Shown here: piece by piece, positions 30,295 to 38,866 of the stretch
Layout: each line of letters starts with the position of its first letter
Position numbering within the stretch: position 1 is the stretch's first letter
From: Methanothermococcus thermolithotrophicus DSM 2095
GTDB lineage: Archaea > AGJL01 > Methanococci > Methanococcales > Methanococcaceae
Assembly: GCF_946463545.1 (NCBI RefSeq)
Contig: NZ_OX296583.1
Span: 124,001-188,000 of the forward strand
Direction of reading: 5' to 3'
DNA length: 64,000 nt
Position numbers and translations under genes: made by a program
The notes under the pieces: generated by a model
The model's input: the letters and a program-made list of their open reading frames with translations, nothing else
Told to the model about the DNA's origin: nothing
Databases searched by the model: none

Positions 30295-31587
30295 ATGCTG
30301 GTAATTAGAAAAACTGAAAAAATAGAAGGAACTATAAATGCCCCTCCATCAAAATCATACACCCATAGGGCGGTGATATCTGCATCTTTAGCTGAAGGTA
30401 CTTCAGAAATTAGCAGTCCTTTAGCCAGTGCTGACTGTTTATCATCTGTTCATGGATGTAAAATGTTAGGTGCAGAGATTGAACTCGAAGAAGAAAAATG
30501 GGTTATAAATGGGGGGAATCTAAAAACTCCTGAAAATATCATAGATATAGGTAACAGCGGTACCACTTTAAGAATACTAACTGGAATATCTTCTCAAATA
30601 CCAAAAGGTTACACGATACTAACTGGCGATGAGTCCATAAGAAAGAGACCTATGGGGCCACTTTTGGATGCATTAGGACAGCTGGGCATCGAAGCTTTTT
30701 CTTCGAAATTAGACGGAACTGCTCCAATAGTGGTTAAAAGCGGAAAAATAAAAAATGATATTGTTAAGATAAGAGGTGACATGAGCTCCCAGTTTATAAC
30801 ATCTTTAATGATGACCTTACCATTCAGTGAAAAGGATTCAAAAATAGTTCTAACAACTCCTTTAAAATCAGAGCCGTATTTAAAAATCACAATGGATGTT
30901 TTAAGCAAATTTGGAATAAAAATAGATGAATTAAAAGAAAAGAACGAAAAAGGATTTTTCATAAAAGGAAATCAGTCATACAAACCTTGTAACTACACAG
31001 TTGAAGGAGACTATTCTTCAGCTTCCTACCTTGTGGCAGCAGGAGTTTTAATGAATTCAGACATAACTATAAAAAATTTATTTAAAGACTCTAAACAAGG
31101 GGATAAGGAGATAATAAATATTGTTAAGGAAATGGGGGCAGATGTCAAGGTTAATGACGATAAGGTTGTTATTAATGGACCATATAACTTAGAGGGAATA
31201 GACGTTGATGTGACCAATATACCGGATTTAGTTCCAACAATAGCAGTTTTAGGATGTTTTACAGAGGGAAAAACCACAATATATAATGGAGAACACGTCA
31301 GACTGAAGGAATGCGACAGATTACACGCCTGTGCAGTTGAATTAAACAAAATGGGAGCAAAAATAGAAGAAAAAAGAGATGGATTAATAATAGAAGGAGT
31401 AGGTAAGTTAAAAGGAGCAGAACTTGAAACTTATCACGACCACAGGCTTGTAATGGCATTTACCGTTGCCGGAATGATGGCAGAAGGTGAAACAATAATC
31501 AAAGGCGAGGATGCTGTTAAAATTTCATTCCCTAACTTTGTAGATACTATGAAATCTATCGGAAGTATGATCGTTTCACGAAGTTAA
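30295..31587 (+). CDS. aroA: 3-phosphoshikimate 1-carboxyvinyltransferase (EPSP synthase)
   Basis: Shikimate-pathway enzyme joining PEP to shikimate-3-phosphate (430 residues). Family motifs: APPSKSYTHRAVISASLAEG near the N-terminus, GNSGTTLRIL, the GDMSSQFITSLMM loop, ECDRLHACAVELNKMG and the C-terminal TYHDHRLVMAF. ATG 30295 is chosen because TTAGGTGATCG lies directly upstream; a GTG at 30280 would precede that SD. It is divergent from glnA. The chorismate synthase gene lies 25 kb away. Confidence 0.95.
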   Translation: MLVIRKTEKIEGTINAPPSKSYTHRAVISASLAEGTSEISSPLASADCLSSVHGCKMLGAEIELEEEKWVINGGNLKTPENIIDIGNSGTTLRILTGISSQIPKGYTILTGDESIRKRPMGPLLDALGQLGIEAFSSKLDGTAPIVVKSGKIKNDIVKIRGDMSSQFITSLMMTLPFSEKDSKIVLTTPLKSEPYLKITMDVLSKFGIKIDELKEKNEKGFFIKGNQSYKPCNYTVEGDYSSASYLVAAGVLMNSDITIKNLFKDSKQGDKEIINIVKEMGADVKVNDDKVVINGPYNLEGIDVDVTNIPDLVPTIAVLGCFTEGKTTIYNGEHVRLKECDRLHACAVELNKMGAKIEEKRDGLIIEGVGKLKGAELETYHDHRLVMAFTVAGMMAEGETIIKGEDAVKISFPNFVDTMKSIGSMIVSRS

Positions 31588-31827
31588 TACATTTGTAGAA
31601 CGACTTAATAATGAAAAAAGTATAGTCGTTTGCGCTATAACTACCAATCTTCAAGAATTAAGGTATAATTATTCTTTTTAAAATTTTGTTGTGGTTGAAT
31701 AAGTGCAAAAATTCCGAAAACGACCATGCATGTTAGCGAGCTCCCAACATCCATAAACTTTTTTTATTTTCATAACGATACTTAGTCATGACTATATACC
31801 TTTATTATACATGTTGACGGTGGTAGA

Positions 31828-32853
31828 GTGAAACTAACTAATTTTTTAAACTATCTAAGTGAGAACAATATAAAAAAGGCAGTTATTTTAAAAAGAGAGA
31901 ATATAAATTATTTTTTAGAGAGGTATCCGCCTAATTTTTCAGTTTTAATCTTTGATGTAAAAGAGAATAGGGCAATTCTAAAAGTTCCAAAGTTGGACTA
32001 TAGAATGGCTGAAAGTTATAAAACTAAACATTTGGATATTGAATTATTTGAAAAATGGGAAGAGGTATTTAATGGCTGTGATGGAGTCGAAGAAACTCTT
32101 CCTATTAGATTTTTAAAATATCTGGATAAAAACTACAAAATAGTATCCGATAAAATAAACGAGATGAGAGAGATAAAAAATAAAAGAGAAATAGAGCTCA
32201 TCGAAAAGGCTGCAAAAATTAGTGATAAAGCAGTTGAATATGTCATGGATCTCGTTGAAAATTCAAACAAACCAATCACTGAAAACCAGCTTGCCGCAGA
32301 GATTGAGTATGTCATGAAAAAAGAAGGAAGTATTAAACCTTCATTCGATACCATTGTTATATCCCATAAAAAAACTGCATTCCCCCATAGCATGCCGTCA
32401 GATGACACAGTTAAAAATATTCTCTTGATGGATATCGGAGCTACTTTTGAAGGTTACTGCTCAGATATAACTAGAACCATCATTTTAAATCCGAAAAAAG
32501 AATATTTAGATGTTTACGATTTAGTTCATGGTGCAAAAGTTGAAGCTGAAAAAAATCTAAAAGAGGGAATTTCAGTTAAAAAACTTGACTCCATAGCTAG
32601 GGAGTATATGGGAGAATTCAAAGAATACTTTATCCATTCTTTAGGGCATGGTGTTGGCGTTGAGGTACATGAAAACCCATCCGTATCTTCAAGAGCTCAG
32701 GAGGATAAGGTTTTAAAAGAAGGGATGATAGTTACGATAGAGCCAGGTATTTATTTAAAGGATTTTGGAGTTAGGATTGAAGATTTGTATTTGGTTAAGA
32801 AAAATGGATTCAAAAAACTCAGTAATGCGAAAATATGGTCGTTCTGCGAATGA
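31828..32853 (+). CDS. M24-family metallopeptidase (Xaa-Pro dipeptidase-like)
   Basis: Cytoplasmic creatinase-fold peptidase (341 residues) expected to cleave dipeptides with C-terminal proline or remove Xaa-Pro. All five metal ligands of M24 enzymes are recognisable: Asp in LMDIGATF, Asp in YCSDITRT, His in SLGHGVGVEVHE, Glu in VTIEPGIYL and Glu in VRIEDLYLV. An N-terminal creatinase-type domain spans about 1-125. Start GTG 31828 follows GGTGGTAGA. The 240-base gap upstream holds no gene. Confidence 0.9.
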   Translation: MKLTNFLNYLSENNIKKAVILKRENINYFLERYPPNFSVLIFDVKENRAILKVPKLDYRMAESYKTKHLDIELFEKWEEVFNGCDGVEETLPIRFLKYLDKNYKIVSDKINEMREIKNKREIELIEKAAKISDKAVEYVMDLVENSNKPITENQLAAEIEYVMKKEGSIKPSFDTIVISHKKTAFPHSMPSDDTVKNILLMDIGATFEGYCSDITRTIILNPKKEYLDVYDLVHGAKVEAEKNLKEGISVKKLDSIAREYMGEFKEYFIHSLGHGVGVEVHENPSVSSRAQEDKVLKEGMIVTIEPGIYLKDFGVRIEDLYLVKKNGFKKLSNAKIWSFCE

Positions 32854-32975
32854 ATGCATAGATATATAATTTAAATTTCAATTAATACTAACTTAATACT
32901 TACTTGGAATTTTTACAATATATATTGCAGAGCACTTTTATGTACTAATTTTTAATTTTTCTTATGTGTGGTACT

Positions 32976-34085
32976 ATGGAGTATGATTTTAGACGGGAAA
33001 AAAAGTTTGGATATACCACTGGCTCTTGTGCTACAGCCGGAGCCTATGCCGGACTTTATTGTTTAAAAGAAGGAATTAAATTAGACCATGTGGAAATAAT
33101 CAACTGTAAAAATGAGACTTTAATAATACCAATAGAAAAAATCGAAATAGATAAAACAAACAATAAATCCATAGTTACAGTTAAAAAATTTGCTGGAGAA
33201 GACATTGACATAACAAATGGTATTGATATTGTTGTTGAAGTAGAGCTCTCAAAAAATATGGAAAATGAAAAAATTAATGGAAATAATAATGATGGGGTTA
33301 TTATATTGGGGGGTCAAGGAATAGGGACAGTCACAAAGGATGGATTACAAATAAAAAAAGGAGAACCTGCAATAAACCCAAAACCAAGGGAAATGATTAA
33401 AAACAACTTATCAAGACTTTTAGACGAAAACGAAAAAGTTGTTGTGAAAATTTCTGTTCCAAAAGGTGAAGAACTGGCGAAAAAGACTTTAAATCCAAAA
33501 CTCGGCATAGTTGGGGGAATATCGATCCTTGGAACAACAGGAATAGTTAGACCTATGTCCAATGAGGCCTACAGAGAATCCCTTGTTCCGCAAATTGATG
33601 TAGCTCTTGCAAATGGTTATAAAAATTTAATTTTTACGCCTGGAAATATCGGAACAAAGTATGCAAAAATACACTTAAATGCAAATGACGACCAAATAGT
33701 AGAAGTATCTAATTTTTGGGGATATATGCTCGATAAAGCCGCTGAAAAAGGTGTTAAGGAAATAACCATATTTGGTCACTCTGGAAAAATAGTTAAACTT
33801 GCTGGAGGAATATTTGATACCCATTCAAAAGTTTCAGATGCAAGGAATGAAATATTAACCGCTTATTCTTGTATGTATATTAATGAAAAGGAGATTTTAG
33901 AGAAGATACTTTATTCAAATACAACTGAAGAAATTATATATATCTTGAATGAGAAAAAAATATTAAATAAAGTTTTTAATCGTATTGCAGAAAGGGTCGT
34001 AGAAAGACTCTCCAGCAGATGGGAAGGCATAACATTCAATTGCATAATTATAGACATGAAAGGAAATATACTCGGTAGATGTTAA
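32976..34085 (+). CDS. cbiD: Cobalt-precorrin-5B C1-methyltransferase
   Basis: CbiD methylates C1 of the corrin ring in the anaerobic cobamide pathway (369 residues). The diagnostic N-terminus FGYTTGSCATAGAYA and the glycine-rich GGQGIGTVTKDGL, then GGISILGTTGIVRPMS and FTPGNIGTKYA, are present. ATG 32976 is preferred over 32964: GTGGTACT lies just upstream, and the shorter N-terminus (MEYDFRREKKFG) matches the family. Confidence 0.93.
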   Translation: MEYDFRREKKFGYTTGSCATAGAYAGLYCLKEGIKLDHVEIINCKNETLIIPIEKIEIDKTNNKSIVTVKKFAGEDIDITNGIDIVVEVELSKNMENEKINGNNNDGVIILGGQGIGTVTKDGLQIKKGEPAINPKPREMIKNNLSRLLDENEKVVVKISVPKGEELAKKTLNPKLGIVGGISILGTTGIVRPMSNEAYRESLVPQIDVALANGYKNLIFTPGNIGTKYAKIHLNANDDQIVEVSNFWGYMLDKAAEKGVKEITIFGHSGKIVKLAGGIFDTHSKVSDARNEILTAYSCMYINEKEILEKILYSNTTEEIIYILNEKKILNKVFNRIAERVVERLSSRWEGITFNCIIIDMKGNILGRC

Positions 34086-34179
34086 TTTTTATATTATAAT
34101 TTTTGTATATTTTTGATAACCAACTATGATAGTTAAAAAACGTACGTCCATATTTTTAACAAGTATATATGGTGAAAAT

Positions 34180-34680
34180 ATGTTCAAAAAAATGATTTCT
34201 TTAATTGGGATTCTGTTGTTAGTTGGTACAGTTTATGGAGAAGCAATATACATAGGAGATTTGACAATTAAAGATAGTAATAATTATGAAACTACAAAAC
34301 CATTTACCATAAATAAGGTTGAAAATCAAGCATATGATTTAAGTTTTGTACATTATGGGAATGTGGACAATATAACCGTGGTTTTATATTTAAATAATTA
34401 TTCCATTTTTATAATAAAAAAAGATCACCTAATCAATTTTGGCAATAAAAATAAACCAACAATTTCAATAGATATAACTGATAGAATTGTAAATGGGAAA
34501 AATAATATTTCATTAAAGTTAGTGGAAGGTAATCCCGCAAAGAACCAGTGGTATAAATTAAATAGGATAACTATATCAACACAAAATCCGCCAATAAAGA
34601 CCCCAGTACCACTTGGAGCAATTGCCATCTCCTTAATTGGAGTGTTGATACTATTGGTGAGACATCATGAAAATAACTAA
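34180..34680 (+). CDS. Secreted, membrane-anchored protein of unknown function
   Basis: About 166 residues from ATG 34180 (GGTGAAAAT upstream; an in-frame ATG at 34126 has no SD). A signal peptide (MISLIGILLLVGTVYGE) is followed by a beta-rich extracellular domain with NxT/S sequons and a single C-terminal transmembrane helix (VPLGAIAISLIGVLILLV) with positively charged tail RHHENN. It overlaps the downstream nuclease gene by 14 bases, suggesting co-translation. I do not recognise the domain. Confidence 0.72.
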   Translation: MFKKMISLIGILLLVGTVYGEAIYIGDLTIKDSNNYETTKPFTINKVENQAYDLSFVHYGNVDNITVVLYLNNYSIFIIKKDHLINFGNKNKPTISIDITDRIVNGKNNISLKLVEGNPAKNQWYKLNRITISTQNPPIKTPVPLGAIAISLIGVLILLVRHHENN

Positions 34681-35302
34681 AATATATCCAGCTTTAATAC
34701 TGTTTTTCATTTTATTGAGTGGATGTATCGAATTTAACGATAGTAACTACACTAGCGACAGTAGTTATAGTAGCTATGACAAATATAATTTTATACAAAC
34801 ACACGAACACTTTTATGGGTCGGTTTATAGGGTTGTAGATGGAGATACCGTTTATGTAGTCGCTCCAAATGGGACAGAATATAAAATAAGACTTCTTGGG
34901 GTGGATACCCCTGAAACATACATAAAAAATAAACCTTATGAATATTTTATAGATGAAAACACTGCTATGACAGATATAAACTATCTAAAAGAGTGGGGTT
35001 ATAAAGCTACAGACTTTGCAAAGGAAAATCTAGAAAATAAAACTGTAATCGTAGTTTTCGATAAACTATCCCCTAGAAAAGGGAAATATGGAAGATATTT
35101 AGCTTATATATTTATAAATAACACCACCTATGGGATTCAAAAACCGAAGGTTTTCGTAAATTTCAACGAAGAGTTGGTCAAAAATGGGTATGCCAGGGTT
35201 TATATAAGTAATTTTGAACTAAAAGATGTTTTTTTAGAGTATGAAAAACATGCAAAGTCCCAAAGAATAGGAATGTGGAACTGGAGTGGTGCAAATAACT
35301 AA
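34667..35302 (+). CDS. Thermonuclease-family (SNase) lipoprotein
   Basis: Staphylococcal-nuclease-fold protein (211 residues), probably an extracellular calcium-dependent nuclease anchored by lipid: the signal ends LLSGC (lipobox). Core motifs are RVVDGDTVYV, IRLLGVDTPET (catalytic Arg and Asp region), FDKLSPRKGKYGRYLAYI and NEELVKNGYARV. The stretch encoding GIQKPKVFVNF contains a 6-bp stem with GAA loop (35140-35154), similar to the dispersed palindromes but in frame. It overlaps the upstream membrane-protein gene. Confidence 0.87.
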   Translation: MKITKIYPALILFFILLSGCIEFNDSNYTSDSSYSSYDKYNFIQTHEHFYGSVYRVVDGDTVYVVAPNGTEYKIRLLGVDTPETYIKNKPYEYFIDENTAMTDINYLKEWGYKATDFAKENLENKTVIVVFDKLSPRKGKYGRYLAYIFINNTTYGIQKPKVFVNFNEELVKNGYARVYISNFELKDVFLEYEKHAKSQRIGMWNWSGANN

Positions 35303-35328
35303 CTTCCAAATTAATTAGTATCCACTTC

Positions 35329-35733
35329 CTATTGTTCACATATATCCTTACCATGGGGGCACTTTTTAGGCCGGCCCATAAATTCATGCAGCCTTTCAAT
35401 AACTTCATCAGAAACCGCATGTTCTATTTTGCAGGCCTCCTCCTGAGCATAATCCAAATCAAATTTAAGATATTCTGTAAGAAACGTTTCAATTATTCTG
35501 TGTTTCCGTATAATCTTTTTGGCAATTTCCTCTCCTTTTTTATCCAGTCGTATTCCCACATAGGGCTCGTAAATTATATACCCCTCATTACTAAGTTTTT
35601 TAGCCATGCTTGTAATTGCCGCAGGTTTTACATCCAAAATCTTTGCCAATTCCGTAGTCCTCACAGGTCGTCCGTTTTTCTTTATAAATATGCATATTTT
35701 TTCAAGATAATCCTCTATATTTGAAGAAACCAT
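35329..35733 (-). CDS. DtxR-family metal-dependent transcriptional regulator
   Basis: A 134-residue winged-helix repressor of the DtxR/MntR family. HTH region: RTTELAKILDVKPAAITSMAKKL, at about residues 23-45; dimerisation/metal domain at 65-134, with HRIIETFLTEYLKFD, EEACKIEHAVSD (metal ligands Glu/Cys/His) and CPHGKDICEQ. There is no SH3-like C-terminal domain, so it is the short form. It is divergent from feoA, feoB, and a perfect inverted repeat lies between them, so it probably represses iron uptake and itself when Fe(II) or Mn(II) is plentiful. Confidence 0.9.
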   Translation of the reverse strand: MVSSNIEDYLEKICIFIKKNGRPVRTTELAKILDVKPAAITSMAKKLSNEGYIIYEPYVGIRLDKKGEEIAKKIIRKHRIIETFLTEYLKFDLDYAQEEACKIEHAVSDEVIERLHEFMGRPKKCPHGKDICEQ

Positions 35734-35784
35734 ATTATCACCATGGGGAAAACTATATATATTTGTAAAATTATTTTATATTTA

Positions 35785-35804
35785 AATTTAAGTGAACTTA
35801 AATT
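35785..35804. promoter_or_regulatory. Candidate DtxR-family operator
   Basis: Perfect inverted repeat with 9-bp arms AATTTAAGT and ACTTAAATT around GA, in the divergent dtxR-feoA intergenic region. The core TTAAGTGAACTTAA resembles the TTAGGT..ACCTAA type of DtxR sites. It is next to a TATA-like stretch (ATATAAAATAAT) reading toward dtxR and about 13 bases upstream of TTAATATATATAATT (35817-35831) reading toward feoA, so one bound dimer could affect both promoters. Confidence 0.65.
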
Positions 35805-35894
35805 ATTTAAACATTGTTAATATATATAATTTTGGTTCTCAAGATAGAAGCAAATTCCTTTGAATTGAACAAAAATTTGAGATAATTTTTTAGC

Positions 35895-35981
35895 TCATCA
35901 ACGAAGTTGGTGATTTGCTGAGAAACGAGAGAATTTAAAACCGAAGGTTTTAAGTCACCTTCACTTCGTTCGGGTGATTAT
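35895..35981. repeat. Palindromic element abutting feoA
   Basis: AGCTCATCAACGAAGTTGGTGATT, described by span, is followed by the stem TTAAAACC-GAA-GGTTTTAA (35935-35953) and then TCACC (35955-35959), spacer TTCACTTCGTTCG, GGTGA (35973-35977) and the feoA ATG at 35982. The GGTGA is the SD of feoA and can be sequestered by the upstream TCACC, the same layout as before the helicase gene at 6303. Confidence 0.75.
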
Positions 35982-36188
35982 ATGAAGAGCCTTTTAGAAA
36001 TGGGTCCAGGATCCTATACAATTGTAAAAATAGACAAACACTGTAGAAGATTTTACGAACTTGGAATAGTTCCAGGTAGTAGGATAACAGTTATATCATC
36101 AAATCAAAGGGGTCCAATTCTTGTAAGAATCGGAAATTCAAAAATAGCACTTGGTAGGGGTATGGCAAGAGCTATTTTTGTTGAATAG
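35982..36188 (+). CDS. feoA: FeoA family ferrous-iron transport protein
   Basis: A 68-residue SH3-like FeoA protein, an accessory to the FeoB ferrous-iron transporter. Typical features: short chain, LLEMGPGSYTIVKI, RFYELGIVPGSRITVI, a basic loop and KIALGRGMARAIFVE. It is first in the feoA, small Cys-rich gene, feoB operon, divergent from a DtxR-type repressor. Its SD is part of a palindromic element. Confidence 0.92.
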   Translation: MKSLLEMGPGSYTIVKIDKHCRRFYELGIVPGSRITVISSNQRGPILVRIGNSKIALGRGMARAIFVE

Positions 36189-36223
36189 AGTATTGAAACA
36201 TATGGATGATTATTGGTGAAATT

Positions 36224-36379
36224 ATGGAAAAAAACGGAGTAGGAGGGAATACTACATCAGGAGCTATTGAGAAACTTTTAACCAAGGTTTCAAAATTAAT
36301 TGTGGGGTATTCATGTTCATGTTGTTCACATAAGGATAAATGTGGTAAGAAACATTGGAAGGATGATAAACAGAGGTGA
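36224..36379 (+). CDS. Small cysteine-rich protein between feoA and feoB (51 residues)
   Basis: ATG 36224 has a GGTGAAATT ribosome site; the chain ends HWKDDKQR at TGA 36377. The C-terminal half carries CSCCSHKDKC, four cysteines in ten residues, suited to bind iron or an Fe-S cluster. Position between feoA and feoB recalls FeoC, a small winged-helix Fe-S protein of gamma-proteobacteria, but length and sequence do not match it. The tight spacing (35 bases after feoA, 4 before feoB) strongly suggests a functional partner of the transporter. Confidence 0.8.
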   Translation: MEKNGVGGNTTSGAIEKLLTKVSKLIVGYSCSCCSHKDKCGKKHWKDDKQR

Positions 36380-36383
36380 AATA

Positions 36384-38324
36384 ATGTCTAAGGGACACGA
36401 CACTGTGGCTCTATTAGGTCAGCCAAATGTCGGAAAAACCACCCTTTTTAATTTATTAACGGGAATGAAACAACGAATCGGCAATTGGCCAGGAGTTACC
36501 GTTGAAAAAAAAGAGGGATCTTTTAAATACAAAGATAAGGAGTTTAATGTCATTGATTTGCCGGGGATATATTCTTTAATGTCCAATTCAATTGACCAGA
36601 GAATAGCCCGAGATTTTCTAATGGAAAACGATGATTTAATAATAGTCGATGTTATAGACACTCCGAATATCAACAGGAACCTTTACTTAACAATACAACT
36701 CCTTGAGCTCGGAAAATCTCCAATAATTTGTTTGAACTTAATAGATGAAGCTGAAAAACATGGTGTTTATGTTAACTATAAGAAACTAAGTGAAAAGTTG
36801 GGTGTCCCAGTAGTAAAAACCTCTGGAAGACTTAAAATAGGTGTGGATGACCTGAAAGAAGAAATATACAACTACGAATTTAAAAAACCAAATGAAATAA
36901 AATACTCCGAACTTTTAGAAAGAAATTTAGAAAAGATAATTAAAAAATTGGACGAGCATAATTTAACTGATAAATTCAAATCAATCCCAAAAAGATGGGT
37001 GGCCCTTTCTTTACTTGAAAACGATCCAGAGGTAGTATGTGAATTTGAAAACGATAAAGAATTTTTGGATTTTTTAGATAAAATAAAGAGTGACATAGAA
37101 AATGAGATAAAACACGACGTTGAAAGCTACATTGTTGAACAAAGATATAGAAAATGTGATGAGCTCCTTGAAGATGTTTTAATAGACAGCGAAATATACG
37201 AGGATATAGACACAATAATACTACATCCAATTTATGGTTTTGTAATATTCGGAATAGTTATGTACACAATGTACAACTTCGTTTTTGGAGTTGGTGGTGT
37301 ATTTTCAGAACTTATTGCAGCATTTTTTAAATATCTTGGAAATATACTAACAAATACACTCCCACCAGCTTACGTGGGGGTAGTAGTTGATGGATTGTTG
37401 AATGGTGTTGGCGGTGTTTTAGAGTTCTTCCCCCAGATACTTTTAATAATGTTCTCATTGTCTATCTTGGAAGATTGTGGATACCTATCAAGGGTGGCTG
37501 CCTTAACACACTCTTTAATGTCTAAGATGGGATTAGGCGGAAAGTCATTTATTCCGTTAATCACAAGTTTTGGTTGTAGTGTTCCAGGTTTAATGGCTAC
37601 AAGGTTCATATCAAGCCATAAGGAAAGATTAATAACATTACTTGTAGCCCCATTGATCCCGTGTTCAGCCAGGTTTGTAGTTATTGGATTTTTAGCTTCA
37701 GTGTTCTTCCCAAACCATACAAGCCTATTTACTTTAGGAATATTAGCAATAGTATTTAGTTTATTGTTTGGGGTGTCATACTTATTCAGTAAATTCATAA
37801 AAGGAGAAACAGAAGATTTAATATTTGAATTACCAACCTATAGAATTCCTGATTGGAATAATATTTTAAAAATGACTTGGGAAAGAAGTAAAGAATTTTT
37901 AAAGAAGGCAGGAACCATCATAGCTGCAGGTTCTCTTATATACTATTGGATCTCAAACTACCCCTCCCCAGATGCAAGCTATGCCATGACTATTGGAAAG
38001 ATGCTTGAAAGTATAACATTGTTGATGGGGTTGGATTGGAGAGCTGCAATTTCGTTGGTATTTGGGATCTTTGCAAAAGAACTTGTTATATCCACTTTGA
38101 ATATCCTGTACAATGGTGATATAAGCACACACATGACCCCATTAAAAGCCTTTGTACTTACTATTGTGTCTGTACTCTATATACCTTGTCTAGCTACATT
38201 GGCTTCACTGTATCTTGAAACAAAGAGTCTAAAATGGACTTTATTTGGGGCGGGATACAATATATTACTTGCAACTGTAGTTGGGATTGTGATTTATAAT
38301 TTAGGAAAGTTCCTTGGATTTTAA
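36384..38324 (+). CDS. feoB: Ferrous-iron transporter FeoB
   Basis: Membrane Fe(II) transporter with cytoplasmic G-protein domain (646 residues). G1 GQPNVGKTT, the switch [13 protein letters not shown]3 DLPG and G4 NLID are in the first 140 residues; the membrane part begins near residue 285 and contains the two gate motifs, including [12 protein letters not shown] and [12 protein letters not shown] 36384 is preceded by GAGGTGAAATA; in-frame upstream codons belong to the small cysteine-rich gene in another frame. Expected to be repressed under iron sufficiency. Confidence 0.95.
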   Translation: MSKGHDTVALLGQPNVGKTTLFNLLTGMKQRIGNWPGVTVEKKEGSFKYKDKEFNVIDLPGIYSLMSNSIDQRIARDFLMENDDLIIVDVIDTPNINRNLYLTIQLLELGKSPIICLNLIDEAEKHGVYVNYKKLSEKLGVPVVKTSGRLKIGVDDLKEEIYNYEFKKPNEIKYSELLERNLEKIIKKLDEHNLTDKFKSIPKRWVALSLLENDPEVVCEFENDKEFLDFLDKIKSDIENEIKHDVESYIVEQRYRKCDELLEDVLIDSEIYEDIDTIILHPIYGFVIFGIVMYTMYNFVFGVGGVFSELIAAFFKYLGNILTNTLPPAYVGVVVDGLLNGVGGVLEFFPQILLIMFSLSILEDCGYLSRVAALTHSLMSKMGLGGKSFIPLITSFGCSVPGLMATRFISSHKERLITLLVAPLIPCSARFVVIGFLASVFFPNHTSLFTLGILAIVFSLLFGVSYLFSKFIKGETEDLIFELPTYRIPDWNNILKMTWERSKEFLKKAGTIIAAGSLIYYWISNYPSPDASYAMTIGKMLESITLLMGLDWRAAISLVFGIFAKELVISTLNILYNGDISTHMTPLKAFVLTIVSVLYIPCLATLASLYLETKSLKWTLFGAGYNILLATVVGIVIYNLGKFLGF

Positions 38325-38335
38325 ATTATAGAAAA

Positions 38336-38719
38336 TTATTTTCTTTTTTCTTCATTAATCGATGGCTTTTTTAGTTCAAAATCTTTCCAGTACTTATATG
38401 TTGGCTGAACATCCAATTCTTTTATAAATCTTACCTGCTTGTCAATTTCATCTAATTGCCGAGTATATAATTCTTTAATATAGTCTTCCAATTTACGATT
38501 GAACGGCTTTGGAACTATTGCGACCTTATTCCACAAATCCAATTCTATAATACAGTCTGTTTTCTTCAAGCATATAGTATATTCACTAATTTCAATATCT
38601 CTCAACAGGTATAACAATTCCAGGTTATCCCTCATACTTTCATATCTTGCACGGGCGAGATCTTTATCTTTCAACCGCATTGCTTTAATTATATGAATTT
38701 TATTTATTTTTGTTATCAA
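38336..38719 (-). CDS. Hypothetical protein, helical and charged
   Basis: A 127-residue, lysine/glutamate-rich soluble protein without signal peptide or recognised domain. Helical N-terminal half (KDKDLARARYESMRDNLELL), a short beta patch (YTICLKKTDCIIELDLW), then a helix-rich C-terminus. The start is TTG 38719 with a good GGGGGAT SD; the next in-frame ATG is 13 codons later. It lies convergent to feoB with 11 bases between stops. No function proposed. Confidence 0.6.
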   Translation of the reverse strand: MITKINKIHIIKAMRLKDKDLARARYESMRDNLELLYLLRDIEISEYTICLKKTDCIIELDLWNKVAIVPKPFNRKLEDYIKELYTRQLDEIDKQVRFIKELDVQPTYKYWKDFELKKPSINEEKRK

Positions 38720-38866
38720 GTCAATCCCCCTAGAGATATTTCATATAATTAACCCTAAAAATTATCCACTGAATAATATATATGGATATTCAATAAACGT
38801 TATTTAAATAATAACAATCAAAAAAATAGAAATAATAGAAAAAAGAGAAAAGAAGTAAAAAAGGAT

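Noticed and set aside
34126-34179. N-terminal extension of the secreted membrane-anchored protein
   Set aside because: No ribosome site at ATG 34126, and the extension would bury the signal peptide behind 18 charged residues.
35140-35154. Hairpin AAAACC-GAA-GGTTTT inside the nuclease gene as an inserted element
   Set aside because: Only 15 bases, in frame, without the conserved borders; the encoded segment can be part of the normal loop before the last conserved motif.
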